Source of the DNA: Cristatella mucedo
Taxonomy: Eukaryota > Bryozoa > Phylactolaemata > Cristatellidae
Assembly: GCA_009760855.2 (NCBI GenBank)
Contig: WPIO01000036.1
Location: 3,492,501-3,556,500, forward strand
Direction: 5' to 3'
DNA length: 64,000 bases
Position numbers and translations under genes: made by a program. The notes beneath the pieces are model-generated. The model was not told where the DNA came from and made no database searches. It saw only the letters and a list, made by a program, of their open reading frames with translations. Shown here one piece after another: positions 1-8,970 of the stretch. Position 1 is the first letter of the stretch; every line of letters starts with the position of its first letter.

Positions 1-337
1 TGTCTCTCTCTCGCACTGCAACTCTGTAGTGTTCGAAATAGTTAAAAAAAAAATCTCCATCTTGCGCTAGTCTCCCGGCTTGTGCCTATAATGGCGAGCC
101 CATTAGAGTAGAAGCCTGACTTTCGATGTGGGGCAGTCACAGTCATAGTGCGCTGCAATCCCCAATGAATCGCGGGCATCAAGAGCTGAACCGGCTGCTT
201 GCTTTGCCAAAACTGCTGATTCGGGAAAATTTCGTGCTTAGTTTTTACGCGAATCGAGGGGCAATGCTTGAACGGAGGTGAGGGGTAAATTGCAATGCCC
301 AACTCGAGAGAACTGAGGGAAACTTGCTGCTGCTTAC
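1..337. other. No gene recognised
   Basis: I see no gene here. The stretch shares short GCAATCC/GCAATGC-type words with the diverged repeat at 2520-3000, so it may be another old copy of that repeat. Confidence 0.4.
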
Positions 338-420
338 AATAATAACAATAATAATAATGCACTTGATAAAGCGCCCTCACTCAAATCTCTTCCTAGGCGC
401 TTTACATTTGCTGCACTTTT
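338..420 (-). mobile_element. LINE-B 3' tail (5'-truncated copy)
   Basis: An AAT-repeat run is followed by GCACTTGATAAAGCGCCCTC and then AGGCGCTTTACATTTGCTGC. This is the reverse complement of the LINE-B terminal sequence seen at 36250-36345 and 56770-56850. Only about 80 bp are present, as expected for a severely 5'-truncated insertion. Confidence 0.8.
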
Positions 421-711
421 CCATCGCCCCTCAAATAGCGCCAGGAATAACAAATACTCCCTGGCGGTGAGCACCTGACTAAAATTTGCGGCATACACTT
501 AATTTATGTTGTCTGCTATAAATGAATGACGGCAGCAGGAATGAACAACCGAGTGCGGCTAATCTAGAAGAAGTCAAGGGCGATAAGGCGATCGATGTGC
601 ACCAGCCGCACGGTGCGTCGACCGGGCGCCAAGCCACAGAAAAAACTCTCGTACGTCTTCGCCGTAACCACCAGCAACGGGCGAATGCTTCTTTCTATTA
701 AAGACTGCAGC

Positions 712-880
712 GGTGCATTTAGCACCCGATATATTTAGCGGTAAGGTTAGCACCAGTGGTGCATTTAGCACCTGGTGCATTTAGCACCTGGTGCATTTAG
801 CACCTGGTGCATTTAGCACCTGGTGCATTTAGCACCTGGTGCATTTAGCACCTGCTACATATAGCGGTGCATTTAGCACC
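712..880. repeat. Array of 15-nt palindromic units
   Basis: The 15-nt unit GGTGCATTTAGCACC occurs at 712-726, 758-772, 774-788, 790-804, 806-820, 822-836, 838-852 and 866-880. The middle six have a strict 16-bp period. Each unit is a small hairpin: arms GGTGC and GCACC around ATTTA. The array starts 44 bp beyond the stop codon of the minus-strand secreted-protein gene, so it lies in that gene's 3' UTR or just beyond. The units are almost identical, which suggests recent amplification or conversion. Confidence 0.95.
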
Positions 881-2090
881 TGGACAGACGACGCGCGTCG
901 ATCATTACGGCCGCCGCTCCAACTCAGCGGCCGTTACCTGCCGTATAGTACGGATAGCCGGGTCTCTGGTAGTTCATCAAGTTATAGTTCCTGTTCACAC
1001 CGTCATAAGCGTTGTTGTTGTTGTTGTTGCTGAACGGGTCCATCCGCCCGCCGTTCGGATTGTCGTTGTCGTTGTACGGCGCCGCGAGTCCCACTGCAGC
1101 GACAAGGGCGACGCAGCTCTCGCAGTAGCGAGCGAGCGTCGCAAAGCGAATCGCCGCCCTCACGCCCTCCGCTCGCTCGGCTCGGCTCGGCTCGGCTCGG
1201 CTGCGACCCGGCCCGGCATGCCCGGGCATGATCGAGCCGCCGCCCGCAGGCGCGGCTCGTCGCTACCGCTCGGGAGCCGGGCGGCCGCAAATACTAGTCG
1301 CGACCGCGGCGGCGGCGCGAGCACGATCGCCGACTCAAGCTCGAGCCACGATGCGGGCCTCAGACCTCGCCGCCTCGGCTTCTCCGCGCCTTTCAAGGAG
1401 GGAAGCGCCGGCCGAAAACGCCGCCGCGTTACCTCGCTCCTCGCCGAGGAGGAGTAGCGCAAGCAGCAGCAGCAGCAGGGGCCGGCTCATGGCCAACTGG
1501 AATGCGGCGGCGAGGAACGAGCGACGATCGGTAAGCAGTGGGCAGCTACTGCGCACCGCGCGCCCAAACCGTTAATAAGCAAACGCGCGGCGCGCGCGCG
1601 TCGGCGGCGGCGAATCGCGCCCGCGCCGCGCCCCAAGCCATGCCCCGCCCGCCGCCGCCCCCCCCCCGAACATTCGTGGGGGGCCTGCGGTCGGCGCCGG
1701 TGGCTTGCGAGGCGACGCTGCGACATGCCGGCGCCGAGGTCCGAGCTGTGCGCATCGCTCTCATCGTCCGGAGGTGGATGCAGAGCGGCAAAAGCCGCTA
1801 CGCAAGCCGCCGCGGCCTCCGCGGAGGTCAACGCAGCAGCAGGCTGCCACGCTGGCTGGCGCGTCAGCTGAGCTGTTTTTGCGGCGGTTGCTTTCGATGG
1901 CGGCGACGGCGGCTCACGAACGCCGCCCGGCGTCGCGCGCGCTTCTAGGCGACGCAATAGTCGGGGCCGCCGACGCCACTCTCCCCCCCCCCGACAGGCG
2001 GCGCTGGCAGACAGACCGTCGCAGCCGCCCGTCGCGTTCGGTGCGGTAGCGCCGGCGCGTATGCGTATGGGTCCCCGCCGCTCCGCACGG
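881..2090. other. CpG-rich, promoter-like region
   Basis: The region is visibly GC- and CpG-rich against the AT-rich repeats around it and covers the first exon and upstream side of the minus-strand secreted-protein gene. No canonical TATA box is seen. An AT-rich patch, reading TTATTAA on the minus strand near 1573-1580, lies about 85 bp upstream of the start codon. The intron holds a CTCGG pentamer run (about 1171-1203) and a 14-bp palindrome (1217-1230). Several overlapping open frames here are GC-driven and have no recognisable content. Confidence 0.55.
924..1490 (-). CDS. Small secreted Asn-rich protein, single motif (two exons)
   Basis: I do not recognise this family. The model is exon 1 at 1490-1433, intron 1432-1094 (donor GAG|GTAACG, acceptor GCTGCAG) and exon 2 at 1093-924, giving 75 aa. 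Exon 1 encodes MSRP followed by an almost pure leucine stretch, a classic signal peptide. The intron is phase 1. Exon 2 carries DNDNPNGG, DP, a six-Asn run, DGVNRNYN, MN and RPG, then a Tyr-rich end finishing in Gly-Arg. The plus-strand gene at 3838 has the same MSR start, the same intron phase and the same motif. The predicted product is a small, polar, disulfide-free secreted peptide. The terminal Gly-Arg could be an amidation signal, but that is speculation. The start was chosen for the signal peptide and the GCCATG context shared with the paralogue. The unspliced exon 2 frame alone lacks a convincing start. Splicing is inferred, not demonstrated. Confidence 0.72.
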
Positions 2091-2149
2091 CTCTCTTTTT
2101 TTTCATATGACAGCGCGACAATCTTGTGACAATTGTACTCTCAAAATTT

Positions 2150-2515
2150 TAATTGCGCTTATGCGTGCTGACACTGTGCATGTCACTCCTAACCATGTTA
2201 TTCATGTTGTTTAGCTGCACGATATTACTCACCAATCAATCGCGTTTCCCTTTGCAGCAAATGTGAGGCGAATGCTGCCACTAACCACATTTGCATGCTG
2301 ACCCTGTGCATGTCACCTATAACCATGTTATTTCATTTTGTTTGTTTATCAAGCATGATATTACTCACTATTCAATTGCATTTCCCTTTGCAGCAAATGT
2401 AAAGCGCCTAGAGAGAGATTAAGTTCTCTTAGGGCGCTCTGTCAAGTACATTATTATTATTAAAGAGATTGAGTTCTCTGAGGGCGCTTTATCAAGTTCA
2501 TTATTATTATTATTA
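2150..2515 (+). mobile_element. LINE-B 3' end with duplicated tail
   Basis: Matches the LINE-B 3' region: GCTGACACTGTGCATG, CATGTTATT, CTTTGCAGCAAATGTAAAGC, then GAGATTAAGTTCTCTTAGGG. The TGCATGTCAC..GCAGCAAATG block occurs twice (2170-2270 and 2300-2400). The terminal AGAGATT..CTCT..GGGCGCT..ATTATT tail also occurs twice (about 2409-2460 and 2463-2515). This suggests slippage during reverse transcription or a tandem insertion. Confidence 0.8.
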
Positions 2516-2519
2516 GTTG

Positions 2520-3110
2520 CATTGGCACGGGCGTTCTCGGGCAATGCGCTGCAATCGATTGCAAAACAGCCAGGGGAGATATTGCAATTCACCGCATCCA
2601 CCGCAAAACGACTAGAAATGGATTCAACCGAGCTCCAGTTTCTATTGCGTGTTAATGCACACCGCGTTATGTGCACACCTACGCAAAATTCAGAAAATTT
2701 TGCATCCGTGAGTTCTGGCAATGCGTGGCAATCGCCCGAAATGGCCTTGGAAGGTACCGCAATCCACTGTAATCCATTGCAAATCGTCCTCAAATCATCA
2801 GCGAAAAGCTCTCATTTACACTACATATAATACTAGACAGAGAACAAAGAGCACCCTTGAGAGTTGCTCACGTTTGTGCATGTCTCATGCAATACATTAC
2901 AATGCACAGCAATCGACTGCAACGGATCCATACCACAGTCCGCCGCAATTCACCGAAATCCGCCGCAGAGCGACCAGAACGCGTACACTAGAAGCTCCAA
3001 TTACGATTGCACATGGCTACACTCTTTGATTGCAGCGTACTTTCACAATTCCATTACAATTGCCTCGAGCAGTCTGCAGAAATGCATGTCGAGAAATGTC
3101 CGGTCGAGTT
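2520..3110. repeat. Two diverged copies of a GCAAT/TTGCAA-rich repeat
   Basis: Around 2540-2620 and again around 2885-2980 the same order of words appears: GCAATGC..TGCAATCGA.TGCAA, then TGCAATTCACCG, CCGC and CGAC.AGAA. A third partial copy follows at 2715-2790. No coding content is recognised. Similar words recur near 130-300 and 11590-11660, so this is probably an old dispersed repeat. Confidence 0.45.
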
Positions 3111-3756
3111 TAGCCTAAATATAGTGGATTTCGGTAATTCGTTGAACTCCGCTCCCGCGAGACTCGCCGAGATTTCTACGTTCACGTGCGTGTGCGCGCG
3201 TGCGCGTAAGATGCGCCGCTCCTCCTTAGCGCTCTCCTTGGCCGCGGCCGCGGAGCCGACTCGCGCGGCTACGCAACGACGCGATCTTGTCTCGTAGCAG
3301 CCGTCTAACGCGTACCGTACCCTGCTTCCGCCTATCATCGCTGAGCGCCCTGCTGTGGACGCAAGGCTTTCTCGGCAACGATAGGCTTAGCCTGGCCAGC
3401 AAGTAGTATTTCGCCAGGCCGAAGTCATCGGCTAGCATTCAAGGGCTCATTTTAAGATAAAACCCCGCGGCAAGATCGCATGTGGAAACTCACTCAGCGC
3501 CAGCGGCGGCGCTCGGCGTAGCGCCGCCGCTGGCGCTGCCGACCCTGTCGCTGCTGCCGTTCTACCAGCATTGCGCATCGAGCCATCGTGCAGGGCCGCC
3601 CACCGGCTACTCAAGACCCGAAGGCCTTTCCTCCCCCCCCCCCGCACCCACTTGCGGATTGCCGCAGCCTTCCCTCGAAATTTAGCTGCCCCTGGTCGAA
3701 CGCACCCTAACCCACTGCGAATGGTTACACAAACAACCGCGCGTGCGTAAGTAGTT
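3111..3756. other. CpG-rich intergenic space between the divergent gene pair
   Basis: No gene is recognised. The stretch is CpG-rich, lies upstream of the plus-strand secreted-protein gene and contains the perfect hairpin at 3495-3538. Confidence 0.5.
3495..3538. repeat. Perfect 19-bp inverted repeat, 6-nt loop
   Basis: The left arm 3495-3513 (CAGCGCCAGCGGCGGCGCT) is exactly complementary to the right arm 3520-3538, with CGGCGT between. It lies about 245 bp upstream of the TATA box of the plus-strand secreted-protein gene. It could be a cruciform, an RNA hairpin or a relic of an inverted duplication. No adjacent T-run is seen. Confidence 0.95.
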
Positions 3757-3787
3757 GGGCGGGGCGGGGTTCTAGCCCCATATAAAG
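3757..3787 (+). promoter_or_regulatory. Core promoter: GC boxes and TATA box
   Basis: GGGCGGGGCGGGG (3757-3769) is two overlapping GC boxes, and 3780-3787 reads ATATAAAG, a good TATA box. Transcription would be expected to start near 3810, just after the first in-frame ATG (3808). This favours the ATG at 3838 as the start of the secreted protein. Confidence 0.7.
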
Positions 3788-3837
3788 CTGTCGCGGCAGG
3801 GGGCGACATGAATTTTGCTGCTCAGAAAAATCTAGCC

Positions 3838-4518
3838 ATGTCTCGGCTTGTGGGCGCACTCGCCATTTTATCCGTTTGGAGTCTCGTAGCAAGTACGTAC
3901 ACGACGCGTTGCCCCCCCCACCCACTGGCGGCCGCGCATGCGTTGGGAGCGCGCGCTCGCGGCCGCCGCTCGGAACGAATTTCAGGTTGCCGCGATTCGC
4001 GCTGCAGCGGCGCGCAGCGCTTGTGCCCCGCTTGCTATTCCTTGATAGGCAGAGCAGCAGCGGCTCCGCACCAAAGCCGCGGAGGCAACGGCAACGACAA
4101 CGACGGAGGTAACGGCAACGACAACAACAACGACAATGACGGAGGCAACGGCAACGACAACGACAATCCGAACGGCGGTCCGAACGATCCGTACAGTAAC
4201 AACAACAACAACAACGCCAAGGATGGCGTTAATCGGAATTACAACGTGATGAACAAGGACCGACCCGGCTGGGATCCGAAGCACGCCCAACAGCAGCCGC
4301 CGCCGCAGCAATCGTCGCCGTCTAGACCCTGCGCTGACGGCACGTCGAACGACAACGACAACCCCAATGGCGGCCCCTCGGATCCCGGAAGCAACAACAA
4401 CAACAATAACGCATGCGACGGAGTCAACAGAAACTACAACGTGATGAATAAAGATCGTCCGGGATGGGATCCTACCGCGCAGCCTGGCATGAACAAGGAC
4501 AGACATCCGCAGCTGTAA
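3838..4518 (+). CDS. Secreted Asn-rich protein with two motif copies (two exons)
   Basis: Family not recognised. The model is exon 1 at 3838-3892, intron 3893-4048 (donor GCAA|GTACGT, acceptor TTGATAG) and exon 2 at 4049-4518, giving 174 aa. Exon 1 is a signal peptide beginning MSRLVGALAI. The phase-1 intron matches that of the minus-strand paralogue. After a short Ala/Gly stretch come several Gly-Asn-Asp repeats. Two copies of the motif follow: DNDNPNGG, DP, hexa-Asn, DGVNRNYN, VMNKDRPGWDP. A Gln/Pro linker separates them, and the protein ends in a partial repeat (MNKDR). The intron is also open in frame, so an unspliced longer form cannot be excluded, but the spliced form matches the paralogue. 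The three motif copies differ at most third codon positions while the protein is kept, which points to selection on the peptide. The product is acidic and Asn-rich. Calcium binding, matrix or defence roles are guesses only. Confidence 0.75.
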   Translation: MSRLVGALAILSVWSLVASTYTTRCPPHPLAAAHALGARARGRRSERISGCRDSRCSGAQRLCPACYSLIGRAAAAPHQSRGGNGNDNDGGNGNDNNNDNDGGNGNDNDNPNGGPNDPYSNNNNNNAKDGVNRNYNVMNKDRPGWDPKHAQQQPPPQQSSPSRPCADGTSNDNDNPNGGPSDPGSNNNNNNACDGVNRNYNVMNKDRPGWDPTAQPGMNKDRHPQL

Positions 4519-4798
4519 GCGCTTGAGGAGCGGTATCGCGCCTCAAAAGCCGTTCGCGTGACTCCTGGTCGTAGGGCCTACGGTGCGACGATTAAGGAGA
4601 TATCCGGCCGGCCGGTCGGCCGTTGGAAGGAAAGGCCATTCGGAGGAACGAACCTCACACGTACCTCACGATTCCCGCCTCGGCGGAAGAGCGCGCCGGC
4701 GGAGGTTCACGCTGCGCCTCCAGCGGCTAAATTTTGCAATTCGTTTTTAGCGAGTTTATGCTCGGTGCGCGAGCTAAATTTACTACTTGTTTTTATGA

Positions 4799-4804
4799 AT
4801 TAAA
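4799..4804 (+). promoter_or_regulatory. Poly(A) signal candidate
   Basis: ATTAAA lies 281 bp after the stop codon of the plus-strand secreted-protein gene, in an AT-rich patch following GC-rich sequence. It is the first good polyadenylation hexamer downstream. Confidence 0.45.
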
Positions 4805-4809
4805 AATCT

Positions 4810-5570
4810 TGTGAAGTGAGCGAGCAAATCGCGAGCAAACCTAATGCACGCATTGTGGTGTCCTTAGCTGCCGACGAATCGAACTACATTTAGTACGAGC
4901 GCGTACGAGGTTGGGCCAGATGGCCACTGGGCGACGCGGAGCTGCTATGGATGGTCGGTTGGCTGCCGCGGCAGGGCCGTCGTACCGGAGTTGTGGCGGA
5001 CCTGCTAGAGGACCGCGTACTGCGCCGTGCCGCGGCAATTACGATGACAGCTAGCGTTTCTAGCGATTCCTGTTCTGCGAGCGGTTGATCGCAGAGAAAG
5101 CCCGCCCATATGCGACGCCCAAGGAATCCTGGTCTGTCCGCTCCTTAAAATGGAACCGCGATGGCATTTTTTTTAACAATGCGCTCGCGCGTTGTACGCG
5201 TAGCTCTTTGCCGCGGGAGGGAAAGCGAAGTCGACGCTCGTACGTAGTGGCGGGGAAAGGAACTCCAGAGGGCAGCGGCTACCGCGTTACCCTCTGGCGT
5301 TTGGTCGCTGCGGCATTAATAGCACGGGCGCCTCGGCGGCGAGCGTGATGCAAAAACAGCGACAACTGTTCTCTCGCCTTCAGCTATACTTTCACACGTT
5401 CGGCATTTCTTAAAATGAGCATTGCATCAGTTCTAAGAAAAACAGGTCGACATCCAATGTGCAATACCTGCAGTGCGGCAGCTGAGAATCTGTTAAAAGC
5501 AGCAGCAGCAGATTCTTTGCGCGTCGTTGGCCGAGCTGCGACGGCGTGCCAATGATAACGTGTCGCGTGC
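4810..5570. other. No gene recognised
   Basis: GC-rich to about 5350, then mixed composition. Short open frames occur on both strands but none shows a signal peptide, a domain or the DGVNRNYN motif. Confidence 0.4.
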
Positions 5571-5574
5571 CATG

Positions 5575-5765
5575 GTGAGCTGTGATGGCACACTAGGTAA
5601 GACGGTTGCTTTCACGACCTCGGTCCCGAGGTCATGGGTTCGGTTCTTGCGGCGGGCGATACTTTATCGCCACTGCAAGCGGTGGTGATAGCCGTAGAGG
5701 CTCTTCTGTCGCTATACAAAAAGAGGCTGTTTAATCAGCTAGGATTTATTTATTTATTTTTAATG
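5575..5765 (+). mobile_element. SINE1a copy
   Basis: The tRNA-like head GAGCTGTGATGGCACACTAG is followed by GGGTTCGG (box B-like), GGCGATACTTTATCGCC, GGTGGTGATAGCCGTAGAGG, CTCTTCTGTCGCTATAC and GAGGCTGTTTAATCAGCT, ending in a TTTA-rich tail. The same order recurs at 6671, 31126 (minus), 41785, 46045 (minus) and 59455. Confidence 0.85.
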
Positions 5766-6665
5766 ACGTGCAGTCTGTAAGAAATCGACGACATATTCCG
5801 CCAAATGTGTTTGCAATAAGGCCATCAAAAATAGTTCCTAGCCTGCAGACTGCGTAGCTTTATTACGTACTCCTCGTTAGTCTTACCGGCAGAAAAAACT
5901 CGTCATGCCATAACTCAAAATTTAAGTTTGTAATGCTTCAGTTGATTAAAGCGTTCTAGAAGCCTTAAAATCGTAGTTGACCAATACTCAAGTCCCGGTT
6001 GTATTCTTGTGGCTCGATTTAAAATTACCCACTCTCCTCTCATCTGTTTCGTCCAACATACTTGAAAATTTCGAGTCAGTTAGCTAGCTCGAGTAAGCAC
6101 ATTGACGAGAATGAAGCGTAGGTCCCGCTCCGGCGGTCGGCCGCGTTCAACGCTCGTGATCTCAAGAAGCGTCGCTCCAATGCCGAGATTGTGCGGACAG
6201 CGCGGTCAATCTGCTCCGGCGCAGGCTTCTAGTCCCACAATCGTGTCCGGTCGTCGCGGCGGCGGCGGCGATCTGGTCTCGCCCGCATCCCAGGTCGGTC
6301 ACGTGACTGTGAGGAGTCCCAAGGATGTGCGCCTGCGGCGGCGATCGGTGTTCCATCGCGAGGCTCTGCCCACGCGCACGCGGAGCATCGCAGAGAGAAG
6401 GCGATCGGCGTCGTCGCTTCCTCGCGTCGACGATGCCTAGTGATGCGCGATGTTCTCAAGTGCTGTCGGAGTCGGCAGTGGTGATTGATAAAAATTAGAG
6501 GTCTTGCCTTTCCAGCCTTTGGGCGCCGCCCCGCCCGCCCGCTCCGCTCCGCCCCGCCCCCCAGTTTGCGACCAGTTCTCTTAAGCTGAACTCATAAAGG
6601 AACCGCTAAGAGTACGACTGGAGCGAATGACTCCGCGCGCGCGCTCTCCTGGTCCGGAGGTGCCG
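5766..6665. other. No gene recognised
   Basis: An Arg/Ser-rich open frame (6102-6440, plus) has no recognisable domain and sits in GC-rich sequence open in several frames, so I do not call it. Confidence 0.4.
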
Positions 6666-6670
6666 CTTGG

Positions 6671-6815
6671 TGAGCCGCGATGGCGCACTAGGTAAGGCGG
6701 TTGCTCTTCACGACCCCGCTCCCGAAGTCGTGGGTTCGAAATCGATCCTTTATTGGCCGATACAAGCGGTGGTGATAGCCTTAAGGCTCTTCTGCCGCTA
6801 CGCAAAATGAGGCTG
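6671..6815 (+). mobile_element. SINE1a copy
   Basis: TGAGCCGCGATGGCGCACTA, GTCGTGGGTTCG, GGTGGTGATAGCCTTAAGGC, TCTTCTGCCGCTACGC and GAGGCTGTTGA follow in SINE1 order. The central GCGAT hairpin is slightly shortened. Confidence 0.85.
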
Positions 6816-8131
6816 TTGAGAATTTTCCGGCATTTTTGTATAGTGTGTAGCGCGCGATCAACTAGCACTCGATAATCAAGGTTCGCGCGCCAATTTTAGA
6901 TATGGCTGCCATCTGGGATAAGGGATCATAAGAGCTACCTAAGGTAAGACGGATGAGTCTAAGGATCTTATTAGACTCCAGGCTCTCTCTGCAGTAGCCA
7001 AGAGTGTACTGAAAGAACTATCGCCGTAGCAGGCCGCCGCGAAACGTTTAAAGATGCGAGGGGCGCACGATGATCCGGACTGTTTGGTTGACCTTTTCGC
7101 GTAAGAAATTCGGTCGTCAAGTGACGTTTCGTTGGCTCAAGGCACTATAAGATGACTCCCAGTTGCTTACGCAATTCTTAAGCAACGACATCTCGCCTTC
7201 TGCCTCTGGCAGCTCTGTCCTAACCGTCCGTCCTGCGCCTGCAGGTCGTTAGCCGCGGTTCAAAGATTTGAGAGCTTCGCCAGTACTTGTCGCCGGCGCG
7301 TCCGCCAGTCGGACTGATACAATTACGAGAGCTACGCTTCGCTGCCCAAATTCTGCACGGATGAAGGAAGCCGCCGCCACGTGCCGAACGAAGGAAGACG
7401 AAGAACTGGAGGACGAGGCGTGGCATAATTTCTGAGGATCCTTAGCGTATCCCGTCGTCTGTAACGTGTTAAATCTCGTAGCGTGCGACTATTGTTGACT
7501 GTATTGAGTTAATGTATTCGCTGCAGTATTGAGTGCTTGAAAGGGCGAAGTATCTGCTTGCTCTGCCAAATGTGGGCTTCGACGAAAGGAAAGAATCCCG
7601 TGATGAAATAGTACGACTCGCGGTACACAGCAACACTCCATAGAAAGCATCTGCACGCTGTAGTCACGAGCGCGAGGATACCGGAAGGCGCCGGAGGAGC
7701 CTTCCTGCCGCTTACTTATGCAAGCGTTTAGAAAGATTGGAGGAACGTTAGACAGAACTAATGGTGGCAATGGTGAGGCTGAGACCAAGCGAGTCTTCCG
7801 AGAGTCAAGCTGAGGCAGCTGCGGGAATGCTAGTGGCGTGCTAATGACGGCAGCAGAATTGAACATATTACTGCCAATCTAGAAGATGTCGAGCACGTGC
7901 TCCGTGTAGCGTGGGTGCAGGTCGCGGATAAAGCTCCGTCCGTTGAAATCAGGAAGCCCGATAAACAGTTATCGAAGAGCTCGACCGAAATAAGACCGAA
8001 ATCCTCGCTCATCCTTCTCCCTCCCCCGCGGCGGCACTCAGCAGCCAGCTCAGCAACGCGTAGTAGCACGCCATGGCGGCCATGTCGCGAGTATCGCTCG
8101 CACTAAGCCTCTAGCAGACTGCCAGCCAGGC
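6816..8131. other. No gene recognised
   Basis: Mixed-composition sequence. Short frames on both strands have no recognisable domain, and I see no repeat copy. Confidence 0.4.
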
Positions 8132-8136
8132 ATATA

Positions 8137-8210
<74 letters not shown>
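8132..8210. repeat. (AT)n microsatellite
   Basis: Nearly pure AT dinucleotide run of about 80 bp. It abuts the 3' end of the LINE-B copy at 8211. Confidence 0.95.
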
Positions 8211-8711
8211 CAAGTAACACATTTGTAACTGAATCTCTTTCTAGGAACTCTACATATGCTGCAAAGGAAGCATTAGTGAATAGTTAGTGGCAGCATGTAC
8301 AGTGTCAGCTCACATAAGCTCACACAAAGGACGAATCATACGGACCCACTAAACGCTGTGATAAATAAGACTCGTTTTTAGCTTCTTGTAATGACGTCAA
8401 GTCAGGACATGTCGTGACGCCAGATGGAAGAGAGTTTCGGGCTTTGGAAGTATACGAATAGGTATGGTCTCCAAAGGATTTCGAAGCACGTACTAGGGTA
8501 GCTAAGCGATTAGATTCAGAAAAGTGGGTGGTACGATGCTTAGCCTGGTGGGGGAGTAGATCTGATTGGTAGGCTGGAGACAAAGAATGAAGGAACCTAA
8601 ACGTGAGTGACGGAACCTTGAAATCAATGCATTGCCTGACTGGTAGCCAGTTCAGGTAAACTTATATGTAGTGTGATGTGGTAACTGCGACACTCACGAC
8701 AGACCTAGCAA
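8211..8711 (-). mobile_element. LINE-B fragment (3' end of RT region and tail)
   Basis: Read on the minus strand it gives the LINE-B C-terminal order: a CHY-type histidine motif, LTWLPVRQC-like and ALKF-like segments, then SLHSLSPAYQSDL, HQAKHRTTHF and a frame with stops, followed by the TAGAAAGAGATTCAGTT tail. Several stops and indels make it a fossil. AT microsatellites flank it on both sides. Confidence 0.8.
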
Positions 8712-8728
8712 ATATATATATATATATA

Positions 8729-8811
<83 letters not shown>
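8712..8811. repeat. (AT)n microsatellite
   Basis: About 100 bp of AT dinucleotides with two interruptions. It lies between a LINE-B fragment and a SINE2 copy. Confidence 0.95.
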
Positions 8812-8814
<3 letters not shown>

Positions 8815-8970
8815 GTTTAGCGCTCTAAAAGAACTGAATCTCTATTCTGGCGCTTCACATAGGCAGCAGGTTGCGAGTCCGTCTCCTCGGGTCATCTAAT
8901 GCATTCTTACCAACCTCGGTCATAAAAGGCGAGCACCTGAACCCCTGGCCCAAATCAGGGCGGCGCGACC
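8812..8970 (-). mobile_element. SINE2 copy
   Basis: On the minus strand: a GGTTCAGGTGCTCGCC head, GACTCGCAACC (diverged box B), CTATGTGAAGCGCCAGAATA, GAGATTCAGTTCTTTTAGAG, CGCTAAACAAAT. This is the SINE2 order, with the LINE-B-like tail next to the AT run. Confidence 0.7.

Noticed and set aside
712-880. CRISPR-like array
   Set aside because: Units are 15 nt with 1-nt spacers and the host is a eukaryote. This is a tandem palindrome repeat.
1003-1290. Poly-Gln frame (minus strand)
   Set aside because: Out-of-frame reading of the hexa-Asn codons of the secreted-protein gene.
6102-6440. Arg/Ser-rich 112-codon frame
   Set aside because: No homology recognised and GC-rich context. Not enough to call a gene.
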